Positions 45,501 through 53,507 of a stretch of DNA of 64,000 nt are shown here, piece after piece. Position numbers and translations under genes: made by a program. Position 1 is the first letter of the stretch, and every line of letters starts with the position of its first letter. This DNA comes from an uncultured Porphyromonadaceae bacterium (GTDB taxonomy: Bacteria; Bacteroidota; Bacteroidia; Bacteroidales; Muribaculaceae). The DNA lies in the NCBI GenBank assembly GCA_900541865.1, contig UQLO01000001.1:62001-126000 (forward strand), read 5' to 3'. Below the pieces are notes generated by a model. The model was given only the letters and a program-made list of their open reading frames with translations. It was not told the origin of the DNA and did not search any database.

Positions 45501-46244
45501 CTTGCCCGTCGGAACAACATTGGTCTCACCGTCGGCCGGAGTTGTGGAGATGCACTCCGGAGCCTGCGAGTCGTCGGCCAGGATGTTGACATACTTAAGA
45601 TTGTAGTTGCTGGTCTTTGTTGCAGTCTGGATGAGCATGCGCACTATGAGCTTGTCGCAGTTGTCGGCCGCGAGAGTATAGGTGGCGTCGTTGTACTTGT
45701 TCCAGTGCGAGGCTGCGACATAGTCTTCAAGCACCGTCCAGCTTGTGCCCCCGTCGGTCGAATACACCACGCCGAAGGGCGTCGAGCTGCTCGAGCCGTC
45801 GCCGATGGCAAAGTTGATTTTGACATTGCTCAGAGCCGTCGTCGGCACCGACACTTCAAAGTACTGGTCGTGCGCGGCCCCGTCGCCATAGCTTTCCTTG
45901 GGTGTGAAAGCGGTGGTGGAGGCGGTGTTGAGGCGGAATAGATAGCTCGGCGTGGAGCCGCTGGAGGTGAACTGCCACTTGCCGTTGCTCGTATGGAGGC
46001 TCACGTGGCACTCGTCGGGATTCATGGCGCTGCTGTTGGGCCGCACATAGGGTTGCAGCTTGGTCCAATATTCATTGGACGAAGCGCTCCACCCGAGGTC
46101 GTTGGGAGTGTAGACGGCTGTGGTGCCGTTCTTCTCCTGGTCGTAGCCCGTGGTAAACTCCCAGTGGGCCACTGTGGTCTGCTCTGCGGCATTAATAGTT
46201 AGTGCTGCCGCTAAACCGAGCATAAGTGAAGGTATTCGTTTCAT
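42531..46244 (-). CDS. GH95 family glycosidase (alpha-fucosidase/galactosidase type)
   Basis: A 1237-residue secreted enzyme. Signal peptide at 1-20; an N-terminal jelly-roll-like region (about 25-215); a Big_5-type Ig domain (about 220-325, STTPADGETNVVPTGKIVM); then the GH95 region starting at RLWYNRPAAAWEEALPLGNG. The catalytic asparagines fit NINVEMNYWPAE near residue 735, the acid fits HLWEKYLFSGD, and the assisting aspartate lies in FQIDGNFG near residue 1048. GH95 enzymes invert alpha-1,2-L-fucosyl or L-galactosyl bonds of host or plant glycans. The C-terminus ends in a beta tail (RYNVLGQPVGDNYRGFVI) resembling a sorting signal. Divergent from the AraC regulator. Confidence 0.9.
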   Translation of the reverse strand: MKRIPSLMLGLAAALTINAAEQTTVAHWEFTTGYDQEKNGTTAVYTPNDLGWSASSNEYWTKLQPYVRPNSSAMNPDECHVSLHTSNGKWQFTSSGSTPSYLFRLNTASTTAFTPKESYGDGAAHDQYFEVSVPTTALSNVKINFAIGDGSSSSTPFGVVYSTDGGTSWTVLEDYVAASHWNKYNDATYTLAADNCDKLIVRMLIQTATKTSNYNLKYVNILADDSQAPECISTTPADGETNVVPTGKIVMMFNESVTAAAGAYGTLTNSATGRSSRLTPTVSANKVSFAFEELDLSTVYTFKVEGGVFADLTGNVCAQPYSISFTTSSERPVPPPVLSGHNRLWYNRPAAAWEEALPLGNGRLGAMVSGSVAVDTIQLNEDTFWGQSPNSNHNSKARGVLAQVQQQIFAGNYVDAQKLAIPAWQSEKSHGAQYQGAGCVLLGFAGHRYNDEERGAGNCRDAQGYVRDLDLEQAVATTTYVADGVTYTRRIFTSFADNVTIIRLEASQPGALNFDVCYAAPAKTNMAKMGVNEVTTDGAMIRASLVPARTQSEGIDNKVECFTFINVLPEGGTRTATTRNVMQYGIVAGSATTPAIEVAGADAATIVISSATNFENYNDISGDAEAKALAPLTTFAQSGKTFETALADHVQAYSEMFNRVALDLGVNPAQENKDTETRIREYRSVDSDPGLVSTYFQYGRYLLISSSQPGTQPANLQGLWNPNARQYPAWDSKYTTNINVEMNYWPAEVTNLAECHEPFVQMVRDVATTGAVTAAEMYGARGWALHHNTDIWRTTGAVDNGSVGIWPTCNAWFCSHLWEKYLFSGDTDYLADIYPVLKGCAQFYQDFLVEDPNTRYMVVCPSNSPENHPGKWSYNKDDGNKMNVALFGGIAMDNQMVYDVLANTAAAARTLGTDAAFADELDALRSRLTPYKIGRYGQIQEWQEDWDRENTSHRHISHLWGAYPGNQVSPYLNGDIFQGAHKSLVGRGDAARGWSMGWKVCLWARMLDGDHALEIIKNQLRLVSPDITMSDPDGGTYANMFDAHAPFQIDGNFGCCAGIAEMLLQSHAGFVHLLPALPAKWSKGSVEGLRARGGFEISNMEWEDGKIVRAMVRSTVGGNLRLRSNTPLRLADGTPLAEAQGENTNALTAAAAMPEPIVADRSRIPQTNLPTTYLYDIPTEAGQEIELLGTGSSSGLVCNDRTMTSEASHQRYNVLGQPVGDNYRGFVIANGATMLIR

Positions 46245-46433
46245 CTAAGGTTTGGGTTTAGGTATTTTTCCGGCTGCAAAATTACTTCGGCTGCTGCAAG
46301 CGCTTTGCCAAATTCGGCGCATCCTGTCCCAAAATCGGCTCATTCAGCGCGTTGATGGGTTAATCTTTGCCGCCAAATGGTGTATTTTCTGCCGTTTTGA
46401 CCCAATCCGGCCTCGGCGAACCGCTTTTTTGCA

Positions 46434-46441
46434 TATATTTG
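46434..46441 (+). promoter_or_regulatory. TATATTTG -7 box before the AraC regulator
   Basis: The box ends six bases before ATG 46448. The upstream TTTG is not at the usual distance, so the promoter is tentative. Confidence 0.4.
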
Positions 46442-46447
46442 CATGCC

Positions 46448-48631
46448 ATGAAATGCTTTGCCGCTTTTTTCGGTTTTTTGCTCTGCGCAGCCACCGGCCT
46501 CGCCGCCGCTACGGCCGACTCGGTGCGCTTCGATGCCCGCTCCGGGCTCTCGGCCCTGCCGGTATGCGGAGCCGTCACCGACTCAAACGGCTTGATTTGG
46601 TTTTCTACCTGCAAGGGGCTCGACTGCTTCGACGGCTACGAATTTCACCACCTCCGCACCGACCCCGCCGACAGCACCGGGGTTGCCACAAACCATATCT
46701 ACGACATCCTCCCGGCGGCTAACGGCAACATCCTGTGCCATACCGACAACGACATCCATGAATTCAGCCTCTCCGACTTCCGGTTCCATGCGGCACCGCA
46801 AAGCCGCAAAGACTCGGTGGCGCCTCTGCTGGGTGAAACCTGGCACGGTTTTACCGACAACAACGGCATCCGTTGGGCAGGACGCAGAGACGGCCTTTAT
46901 AAATATGTGGCATCTCACCACCCGGCCCTGCTTCTCGAATCCACCGCCGGCCGCGACGCCCGCGCTATTCTTTGGGCCGACAGCTCTCTATGGGTGGGAA
47001 CACGCCGCGACTGCTCCCTGCGGCGCTTCGACGCGCAAGGCACTCTTTTGCAGACCAAACAGTTGGAAGCCCCTCCATACTGCCTCTTCCGCAGCTCCGA
47101 CGGTGGTGTTTGGGTTGGATGCAAGCCAGGTGGCCTTTTCGACCCCGACGGCCGCCGGATTTGCACCGATGCCGTCTACGATATCGCCGCCGACGCTGCC
47201 GGCAACCTTTGGATCGCCACTTTCGGCGACGGCGTGAAGGTCCTCACCGACGGAGTCCTCTCGCCTTCATTAGGCGGCCGCAAGGTGCGTAAATTGCTGA
47301 TTACTTCCTCGGGAAATATCATAGCAGCCACTACCGAAGGTTTGCTCGCCGGACTAATTGACTCTATAAATCCCTCCGCAACCACTCTCAGGCCCGTGCG
47401 CCATATCAGCGGCCAGCCTCGAAGCCTCAGCAGCGACGCCACCATGAGTGTGGCCGCCGACGGGCGCGGACGCATCTTTGTGGCTACCGAAAGCTCCGGC
47501 GTCGACTGCATCTCGGAAGAATCGCTTTTCGGTCCGGACCCTGTATTCCGTCACCTCGACAGCCGCAACGGCCTTCTGCCCTCCGACATCTGCAATGCTC
47601 TGGCCATGGTTTCCGATTCTCTGCTTGCTGTGGTGGGAACGGATAATCTTGTGCTGTTCAACACCTTCTCCGACAGCTATGTGAACTACAGCGCTTCCTT
47701 CTGGGCCGACGACATCGACTTCGGCGAGGCAACCCCGGTGGCTATGCCCGACGGAAGCATTGCCATCGGCGCTTTCAACGGCGCTTTCATCGCCACCGGC
47801 CATCATCTCCATTCCCGCGGATATATTCCCCCTCTGGTTTTCACCACTTTGGGTATCAACGGCGCTCCCGACCGCTTCTGCCTGCCCGGCAAATCTTCCC
47901 TCCGGCTGGCCGCGCCCGAACGAAACATCACCATCGGCTTTGCTGCCATCGACTACTCCGACAACTCCCATATCCGCTACCGCACCCGCCTGGACGGCAG
48001 TGCCTGGACGGCATCCTACACCGCCCGAAAGGCTTCTTTATTCGCCCTGTCGCCCGGCTCCCATATTTTCGAAGTGCAGTCGACCGACCGATACGGTCGG
48101 TGGGTCGAAAATACGGCTTCTATAACCTTGTTGGTCGATTCTTTCTGGCACGAAACTTGGTGGGCGCGCGCAGCGGCCTGGCTGGCCGTGGCGCTCTTTG
48201 CAGGTGCTGTGGTGTGGACGGTGTTGTATATGAGAAATATACGTCGGCAGCGCCGCGATCTTCTCCAAAAATACCTCGCTCTGCTCAACAGCGGCGCCGA
48301 CCCACCCCGGAAGCCCGAAGCTTCTCCGCGTAATCCTGCCGATGCCGCTTTCCTGAACCGCGTAAAGGCCTACATCGAGGCTAATATAGCAAACTGCGAT
48401 GCCAATATCGACGAAATGGCGCGCGCCTGCGCCGTGAGCCGCTCCACTCTCAACCGGCGCCTACGCTCTCTGATGGGCACCAGCGCGGCCCAACTTCTTG
48501 CCGAGGCTCGAATGCAGCGCGCGGCGGCTTTGATGGCCAAACCCGGCGCTGACTTTACCGAAGTGGCCGACGCATGCGGCTTTGCCGACGTTAAATACTT
48601 CCGCCAGGTCTACCGCAAGAAATTCGGCTGA
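46448..48631 (+). CDS. Periplasmic beta-propeller/Y_Y_Y sensor fused to AraC DNA-binding domain
   Basis: A 727-residue protein. Signal or anchor sequence (about 1-22), a two-component-propeller region with several SNGLIWFSTCKGL/NLWIATFGDGV-type blades (about 25-480), a Y_Y_Y domain (about 490-565), one membrane helix (about 571-597), then directly an AraC/HTH_18 domain (about 630-727). The histidine kinase and receiver domains of the usual ~1300-residue hybrid regulators are absent, so a sugar bound outside would act on DNA binding through the membrane helix. Likely controls the divergent GH95 gene. ATG 46448 follows a -7 box. The 3' end overlaps the MATE gene by 22 bases. Confidence 0.85.
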   Translation: MKCFAAFFGFLLCAATGLAAATADSVRFDARSGLSALPVCGAVTDSNGLIWFSTCKGLDCFDGYEFHHLRTDPADSTGVATNHIYDILPAANGNILCHTDNDIHEFSLSDFRFHAAPQSRKDSVAPLLGETWHGFTDNNGIRWAGRRDGLYKYVASHHPALLLESTAGRDARAILWADSSLWVGTRRDCSLRRFDAQGTLLQTKQLEAPPYCLFRSSDGGVWVGCKPGGLFDPDGRRICTDAVYDIAADAAGNLWIATFGDGVKVLTDGVLSPSLGGRKVRKLLITSSGNIIAATTEGLLAGLIDSINPSATTLRPVRHISGQPRSLSSDATMSVAADGRGRIFVATESSGVDCISEESLFGPDPVFRHLDSRNGLLPSDICNALAMVSDSLLAVVGTDNLVLFNTFSDSYVNYSASFWADDIDFGEATPVAMPDGSIAIGAFNGAFIATGHHLHSRGYIPPLVFTTLGINGAPDRFCLPGKSSLRLAAPERNITIGFAAIDYSDNSHIRYRTRLDGSAWTASYTARKASLFALSPGSHIFEVQSTDRYGRWVENTASITLLVDSFWHETWWARAAAWLAVALFAGAVVWTVLYMRNIRRQRRDLLQKYLALLNSGADPPRKPEASPRNPADAAFLNRVKAYIEANIANCDANIDEMARACAVSRSTLNRRLRSLMGTSAAQLLAEARMQRAAALMAKPGADFTEVADACGFADVKYFRQVYRKKFG

Positions 48632-49971
48632 AGGGCCTTGCGGCTCACGCGGCGGTAGGCGATGGCCATAAAGACATCGGTAAGCAGCCACGACGCCGGG
48701 TACACCGCCAGAAGCTCGCGGAAGTCGCCCCCGAGGTGCGGAAAGAGGAATACCCACAGCAGGCGCAGCACGCACGTGCCGCATATCACTATCAAGGTCG
48801 GGGTCATCGAGTAGCCCAGTCCGCGCATGGCAGACCCCGCAACTTCATAGTAACATGCGATAAACTGGAACAGCAGCACCGTGCAGATGCGGATGTCGGC
48901 GTAGACCAGCACCTCCGGGTCCGTGGTGAACACGCTGAGAAAGAAGTTGGCCTTCCACGCTATCAGAACATTGAGCACCAACGAGATGCCGTAGGCCAAC
49001 AGAAGGCTGAGTCTGAACACCCGCTTTATGCGCTCTACATTGCCCGCCCCGTAGTTCTGACTGATAAAAGCCACGGCGGTCTGAGCCACGGCCGATATCG
49101 GAAAATAGCAGTAGAACTCGTAGTTGATGGCGGCTGCACTGCCCGCGGCCGCATCCGACCCGAAGCTGTTGATGGCCGACAGGATAAAGGTGTTGCTCAG
49201 CGCAAACACCGCGCCCTGCAGGCCGGCCGGCATGCCGATATTGAAGATTTTGCGCATCTGCTCCGGCTCGGTGCGCACCTTGCTCACCTCCAGCCTGATG
49301 TCGCTTCGTTCGCGAATCAACAGCACCACGATGATGCCGGCGTTGACAGCGTTGGATATTACCGTTGCCCATGCCACACCCTCGACTCCCATGCCCAAGC
49401 CGATGACAAACCACAGGTTGAGGCACACATTGACTATACCGGCGGCGATGAGGCTGTAGAAGGGCCGGCGGGTGTCGCCCACACTGCGAAGTACGGCCGA
49501 CCCAAAGTTATATATTATAAGGAATGGCAGCCCGACCACGAAGACCCGCATATAGAGCACGGCGTCGTCCAAAACATTATCAGGCGTGCCCGTGAGCTCA
49601 AGCACAGGACGCGCGAGGCTCTCGCCAAGCACTACCATAAGCGCCCCGCACACCAACGCAAGCACCGAGGCCGCGCTCACGGCGCGACGCACGCCGTCGG
49701 CATTGCGCTGGCCGATATAGTTGGCGATAACCACATTGACGCCCACCGAAATACCCAGAAAAAGATTGATGAGCAAGCCGATGACAGGACCCGTACAACC
49801 TACCGCCGCAAGAGCGTGGCTGCCCGTAAAGCGGCCTACAACGGCAACATCGACCGAGTTGAACGACTGCTGGAGCACACCGCTGGCTATCAGCGGCAAA
49901 GCGAACAGGAGCATGCGGGGCAGCAACGGCCCCGTGAGCATATTTATCTGATTGGAAGCACCTTTTGCCAT
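48610..49971 (-). CDS. MATE family efflux transporter
   Basis: A 453-residue membrane protein with twelve helices in two pseudo-symmetric halves. The MATE signature appears as GPLLPRMLLFALPLIASGVLQ split over helix 1, and SFNSVDVAVVGRF. These carriers export cationic drugs or metabolites in exchange for Na+ or H+; the substrate is unknown. Its last seven codons overlap the AraC gene tail on the opposite strand (48610-48631). Confidence 0.9.
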   Translation of the reverse strand: MAKGASNQINMLTGPLLPRMLLFALPLIASGVLQQSFNSVDVAVVGRFTGSHALAAVGCTGPVIGLLINLFLGISVGVNVVIANYIGQRNADGVRRAVSAASVLALVCGALMVVLGESLARPVLELTGTPDNVLDDAVLYMRVFVVGLPFLIIYNFGSAVLRSVGDTRRPFYSLIAAGIVNVCLNLWFVIGLGMGVEGVAWATVISNAVNAGIIVVLLIRERSDIRLEVSKVRTEPEQMRKIFNIGMPAGLQGAVFALSNTFILSAINSFGSDAAAGSAAAINYEFYCYFPISAVAQTAVAFISQNYGAGNVERIKRVFRLSLLLAYGISLVLNVLIAWKANFFLSVFTTDPEVLVYADIRICTVLLFQFIACYYEVAGSAMRGLGYSMTPTLIVICGTCVLRLLWVFLFPHLGGDFRELLAVYPASWLLTDVFMAIAYRRVSRKALQPNFLR

Positions 49972-50066
49972 GATTGTCAGGAAACCGCGGGGTCACGGCC
50001 CCGTTTTCAATCTGCAAATTTCCGATTTTTTTTGCCATTGCGAATACTTCGTTCAGTAAAAATTGT

Positions 50067-50074
50067 TAATTTTG
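50067..50074 (+). promoter_or_regulatory. TAATTTTG -7 box of nadB
   Basis: A good -7 box 45 bases before ATG 50119; no strong TTTG at the expected distance. Confidence 0.5.
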
Positions 50075-50118
50075 CGGCTGCCGACGGCTACAACTTTCTG
50101 CCGCCGTGATATACCACG

Positions 50119-51699
50119 ATGAATCACACTTACGATTATCTTGTTATCGGCTCCGGCATTGCCGGTATGAGCTTCGCCCTCAAAGTGGCCCGGCAGGGCG
50201 TCAAGGTGGGCCTTGTCTGCAAAACTACCCTCGATGAGGCCAACACGGCGCTCGCTCAGGGCGGTGTGGCGTCCGTCACTAATCTCGAAGTCGACGACTT
50301 CGACAAACATATCCACGACACTATGGTTGCCGGCGACTGGCTCAGTGATCCCGCCGCCGTCGAAAAGGTTGTAAAGGGCGCGCCGGAGCAAATCAAGCAG
50401 CTCCTGCAGTGGGGTGTAAACTTCGACCGTCGCGACGACGGCTCCTTCGACCTGCACCGCGAAGGTGGCCACAGCGAGTTCCGAATCCTCCACCACGCCG
50501 ACAACACCGGCTTCGAAATTCAGAGAGGTCTCATCGAAGCTGTCCGCGCTAATCCATTCATCGATGTCTTCGAACACCACTTCGCCATCGAAATCATCAC
50601 TCAGCACCACCTGGGCAAGCTCGTGAGCCGTCGCACTCCCGACATCACCTGCTACGGAGCCTATGTCCTCGACCTGAACTCGGGAAACGTCGAAACTTTC
50701 CGAGCCAAAATCACGGTGATGGCCACCGGTGGCGTCGGTGCCGTATATCAGACCACCACAAACCCCCTGGTGGCCACCGGCGACGGCATCGCTATGGTCT
50801 ACCGCGCAAAAGGTACCGTCAGCGACATGGAATTCATCCAGTTCCACCCTACTGCCCTATTCCATCCCGGCGACCGGCCGTCGTTCCTCATCACTGAGGC
50901 TATGCGTGGCTATGGCGCCGTGCTCCGCAACCGCCGCGGCGAGGAGTTCATGCACAAATATGACCCGCGCCTGTCGCTGGCCCCCCGCGACATTGTGGCC
51001 CGAGCCATCGACTCCGAGATGAAAACCTACGGCGACGAACACGTCTACCTCGACGTCACCCACAAGGATCCCGAAGAAACAAAGCGACACTTCCCCAACA
51101 TCTACCGCAAGTGCCTCGAGCTCGGAATCGACATCACCAAAGATTATATTCCCGTGGCTCCCGCCGCACACTATCTCTGCGGAGGCATCAAGGTCGACGG
51201 CAACGGCGAAAGCTCCATCCGCCATCTCTACGCCTTGGGAGAATGTTCCTGCACCGGCCTCCACGGCGGTAACCGCCTGGCCTCAAACTCCCTGATAGAG
51301 GCCGTGGTCTACGCCGACGCCGCCGCTAAACACGCCGCTCACGAAATCGACCACATCGGTATCCGCTCCGACATCCCCGACTGGAACGACGAAGGCACAC
51401 GCCACCCCGAGGAAATGGTCCTCATTACCCAGAGCATAAAGGAGGTGAACCAAATCATGGGCACCTACGTCGGCATAGTCCGAAGCAACCTCCGACTCGA
51501 CCGAGCCTGGAACCGCCTCGACATCCTCTACGAGGAGACCGAGCGACTCTTCAAGTGCTCGAAGGCCTCGCGCGAGATTTGCGAACTCCGAAACATCATC
51601 AACGTGGGCTACCTCATCATGCGCCAGGCCAAGGAACGCCGCGAAAGCCGTGGCCTCCACTATACCCTCGACTACCCGCCCGTGCACCACGGCGAATAA
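50119..51699 (+). CDS. nadB: L-aspartate oxidase
   Basis: A 526-residue flavoprotein of the succinate dehydrogenase/fumarate reductase family. The FAD-binding GSGIAG (11-16) opens the protein; ALAQGGVASV, HREGGHSEFRILHHAD and the FHPTALFHPGDRPSFLITEA segment are characteristic, as is the HGGNRLASNSLIEA stretch near the C-terminus. It oxidises aspartate to iminoaspartate in NAD synthesis. It stands alone here; nadA and nadC are not in the window. Confidence 0.95.
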   Translation: MNHTYDYLVIGSGIAGMSFALKVARQGVKVGLVCKTTLDEANTALAQGGVASVTNLEVDDFDKHIHDTMVAGDWLSDPAAVEKVVKGAPEQIKQLLQWGVNFDRRDDGSFDLHREGGHSEFRILHHADNTGFEIQRGLIEAVRANPFIDVFEHHFAIEIITQHHLGKLVSRRTPDITCYGAYVLDLNSGNVETFRAKITVMATGGVGAVYQTTTNPLVATGDGIAMVYRAKGTVSDMEFIQFHPTALFHPGDRPSFLITEAMRGYGAVLRNRRGEEFMHKYDPRLSLAPRDIVARAIDSEMKTYGDEHVYLDVTHKDPEETKRHFPNIYRKCLELGIDITKDYIPVAPAAHYLCGGIKVDGNGESSIRHLYALGECSCTGLHGGNRLASNSLIEAVVYADAAAKHAAHEIDHIGIRSDIPDWNDEGTRHPEEMVLITQSIKEVNQIMGTYVGIVRSNLRLDRAWNRLDILYEETERLFKCSKASREICELRNIINVGYLIMRQAKERRESRGLHYTLDYPPVHHGE

Positions 51700-51716
51700 A
51701 ATTCCCCTGAATTAAC

Positions 51717-51750
51717 AAATCGAGATTCATCCCGATGCAACGGGATAAAT
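51717..51750. terminator. Strong bidirectional terminator between nadB and ftcD
   Basis: AATCGAGATT and AATCTCGATT arms with an inner ATCCCG/CGGGAT stem, followed by T5 on plus and preceded by an A-run. Confidence 0.9.
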
Positions 51751-51782
51751 CTCGATTTTTCGTTTTCGGAGGGATTGTTCGC

Positions 51783-53489
51783 TCAGCTAGCGATGACCTT
51801 GTTGACGGTGGCCATCACCTCCTCGAGGGTGGCTATTGCGGTCGCCTCCAGCTCGGCGGCGGCGTCGATGAGGTTGTGGGCCATCTCCTTATCCTCAAGC
51901 GAAACGGCGTTGATGCGAACGTTGAGTGCAGCTCCGCGAACCGCCGCGCAGGCTGCCAAAGCGCCTACACCTGCGTCGCTCACCGAAGCCGGATTGCCGC
52001 ACTCGGCCATGGCGCGAACCACGGGGAACACCTCCAAGGCCGTGCGGGCCGTGCGCAGCGGAACCTGGCAGGCGTAGAGTGTGGCCTCGGCTATAGCAGC
52101 CGCCCGGGCCGCTTTCTCCTGCTCGTTGCCCTTGGCCATGCCCATGGCTGCCTTTATGCGGTTGAAGGCGGCCGTGTCCTCATCGACAAGGTGGAGCAGC
52201 TCTTCCATAAGCGCATGGCCGCGGTCGGCGACGTCGGAGAACTCGCGCCAGCGGTCGTCCCAACCGGCCTTGTGGGCCGACAGATTGGCCACCATTGTGC
52301 CCAAGGCGGCTCCCAGCGCTCCCATGTAGGCCGCTACGCTGCCGCCGCCGGGTGCCGGCGACTCAGAGGCCGTTTCTTCTGCCAGTCCGCGGCAGGTGAG
52401 GTCCACCAGGCGTTTGCCGGTTCCTTCCTTGGCCTCCAGAAGATATTCTATCACTTTTTCTTCGGGCTTGAATTCCTTGAGGTCGTCAAGGCCCATCGAC
52501 TTCACCGCAAGGCGTACTATTTCGTCCTCGGCGACACCCGTCGACCGCTGCTGCATGTGCAGATAGTGCCGACCGGCATCTATGAGAGCGCGCTTGGGAA
52601 TGAGGCCGACGATTTCGGCGCCCGTAACGCGCACTCCTCGCGCGGCGGCCGCGCGGCTTACCTCGTCGAAGGCCCGGTGGAGCGGTGTGGCGCCCATGTC
52701 GGTGATGTTCATGCTTACCTGAGCGATGCCGTACTCATCGATAAACCAGCCTATAGCTTTGGTGCCCTTGAGGGTGCCGGGAATCATCACGGGGTTGCCG
52801 GCTTCGTCCTTGAGTGGCTTGCCGGTGAGTTTGCCACCCTCGCGAGCCGGTCGGCCCTTCTCGCGGACGTCGAAAGCAATGGCGTTGGCGCGTCGGGTGC
52901 TGGTAGTATTGAGGTTGAAATTGACGGCTATGAGGAAGTCGCGGGCGCCGACTGCCGTACATCCCGTGCGGGCTACTCCGGCGTCGAAAGCACGAGCGCC
53001 ATAGTCGGGCTTGCGGGCTTCGTCGGCGAGTTTTTCGGGAAGTGCCTCGTACTCACCCTCGCGGCATACGGCCAAGTTCTTTCGCTCCGCCGTAAAGGCC
53101 GCCGCTTCGTAGCAGTAGGTGGGTATCGAAAGTTCTGTCGATATGCGCTCGGCAAGCTTGCGGGCCATTTCGGCACATTCCTCCAGCGTAACTCCCGCTA
53201 CTGGGATGAGGGGGAGCACGTCGGTGGCACCCATGCGCGGGTGGGCGCCGTGGTGCTTGCTCATGTCGATGAGCTCGGCAGCTTTTTTAACACCTTGAAA
53301 GGCAGCCGCCACAACGGCCTCCGGCTCACCGACAAAGGTGACCACAGTACGGTTGGTGGCCTCGCCGGGATCTACGTCGAGAAGTTCGACGGGAGCGGCC
53401 GAAGTTATGGCGCCGCATATCTGGTCTATGACGGCGCGGTCGCGGCCCTCGCTGAAGTTGGGCACGCACTCTATGATTCTCTTTTTCAT
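51783..53489 (-). CDS. ftcD: Bifunctional glutamate formimidoyltransferase/formimino-THF cyclodeaminase
   Basis: A 568-residue fusion. Residues 1-300 are the formimidoyltransferase (IECVPNFSEGRD, HHGAHPRMGATDVLPLIP, VNFNLNT); the C-terminal helical cyclodeaminase (about 350-568) has SPAPGGGSVAAYMGALGAAL. It transfers the formimino group from formiminoglutamate to tetrahydrofolate and releases ammonia, completing histidine degradation. No hutH, hutU or hutI is in the window. It follows ribD on the same strand after an 18-base gap. Confidence 0.95.
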   Translation of the reverse strand: MKKRIIECVPNFSEGRDRAVIDQICGAITSAAPVELLDVDPGEATNRTVVTFVGEPEAVVAAAFQGVKKAAELIDMSKHHGAHPRMGATDVLPLIPVAGVTLEECAEMARKLAERISTELSIPTYCYEAAAFTAERKNLAVCREGEYEALPEKLADEARKPDYGARAFDAGVARTGCTAVGARDFLIAVNFNLNTTSTRRANAIAFDVREKGRPAREGGKLTGKPLKDEAGNPVMIPGTLKGTKAIGWFIDEYGIAQVSMNITDMGATPLHRAFDEVSRAAAARGVRVTGAEIVGLIPKRALIDAGRHYLHMQQRSTGVAEDEIVRLAVKSMGLDDLKEFKPEEKVIEYLLEAKEGTGKRLVDLTCRGLAEETASESPAPGGGSVAAYMGALGAALGTMVANLSAHKAGWDDRWREFSDVADRGHALMEELLHLVDEDTAAFNRIKAAMGMAKGNEQEKAARAAAIAEATLYACQVPLRTARTALEVFPVVRAMAECGNPASVSDAGVGALAACAAVRGAALNVRINAVSLEDKEMAHNLIDAAAELEATAIATLEEVMATVNKVIAS

Positions 53490-53507
53490 GGTATTGAGGA
53501 TTGGTTT

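Noticed and set aside
43029..45941. A 970-codon open frame antisense to the GH95 gene
   Set aside because: It is a by-product of GC-rich codon use; composition is noise-like, and the opposite strand encodes a clear enzyme with signal peptide and motifs.
46448..48631. Full hybrid two-component regulator
   Set aside because: No histidine kinase or receiver motifs exist between the membrane helix and the AraC domain.
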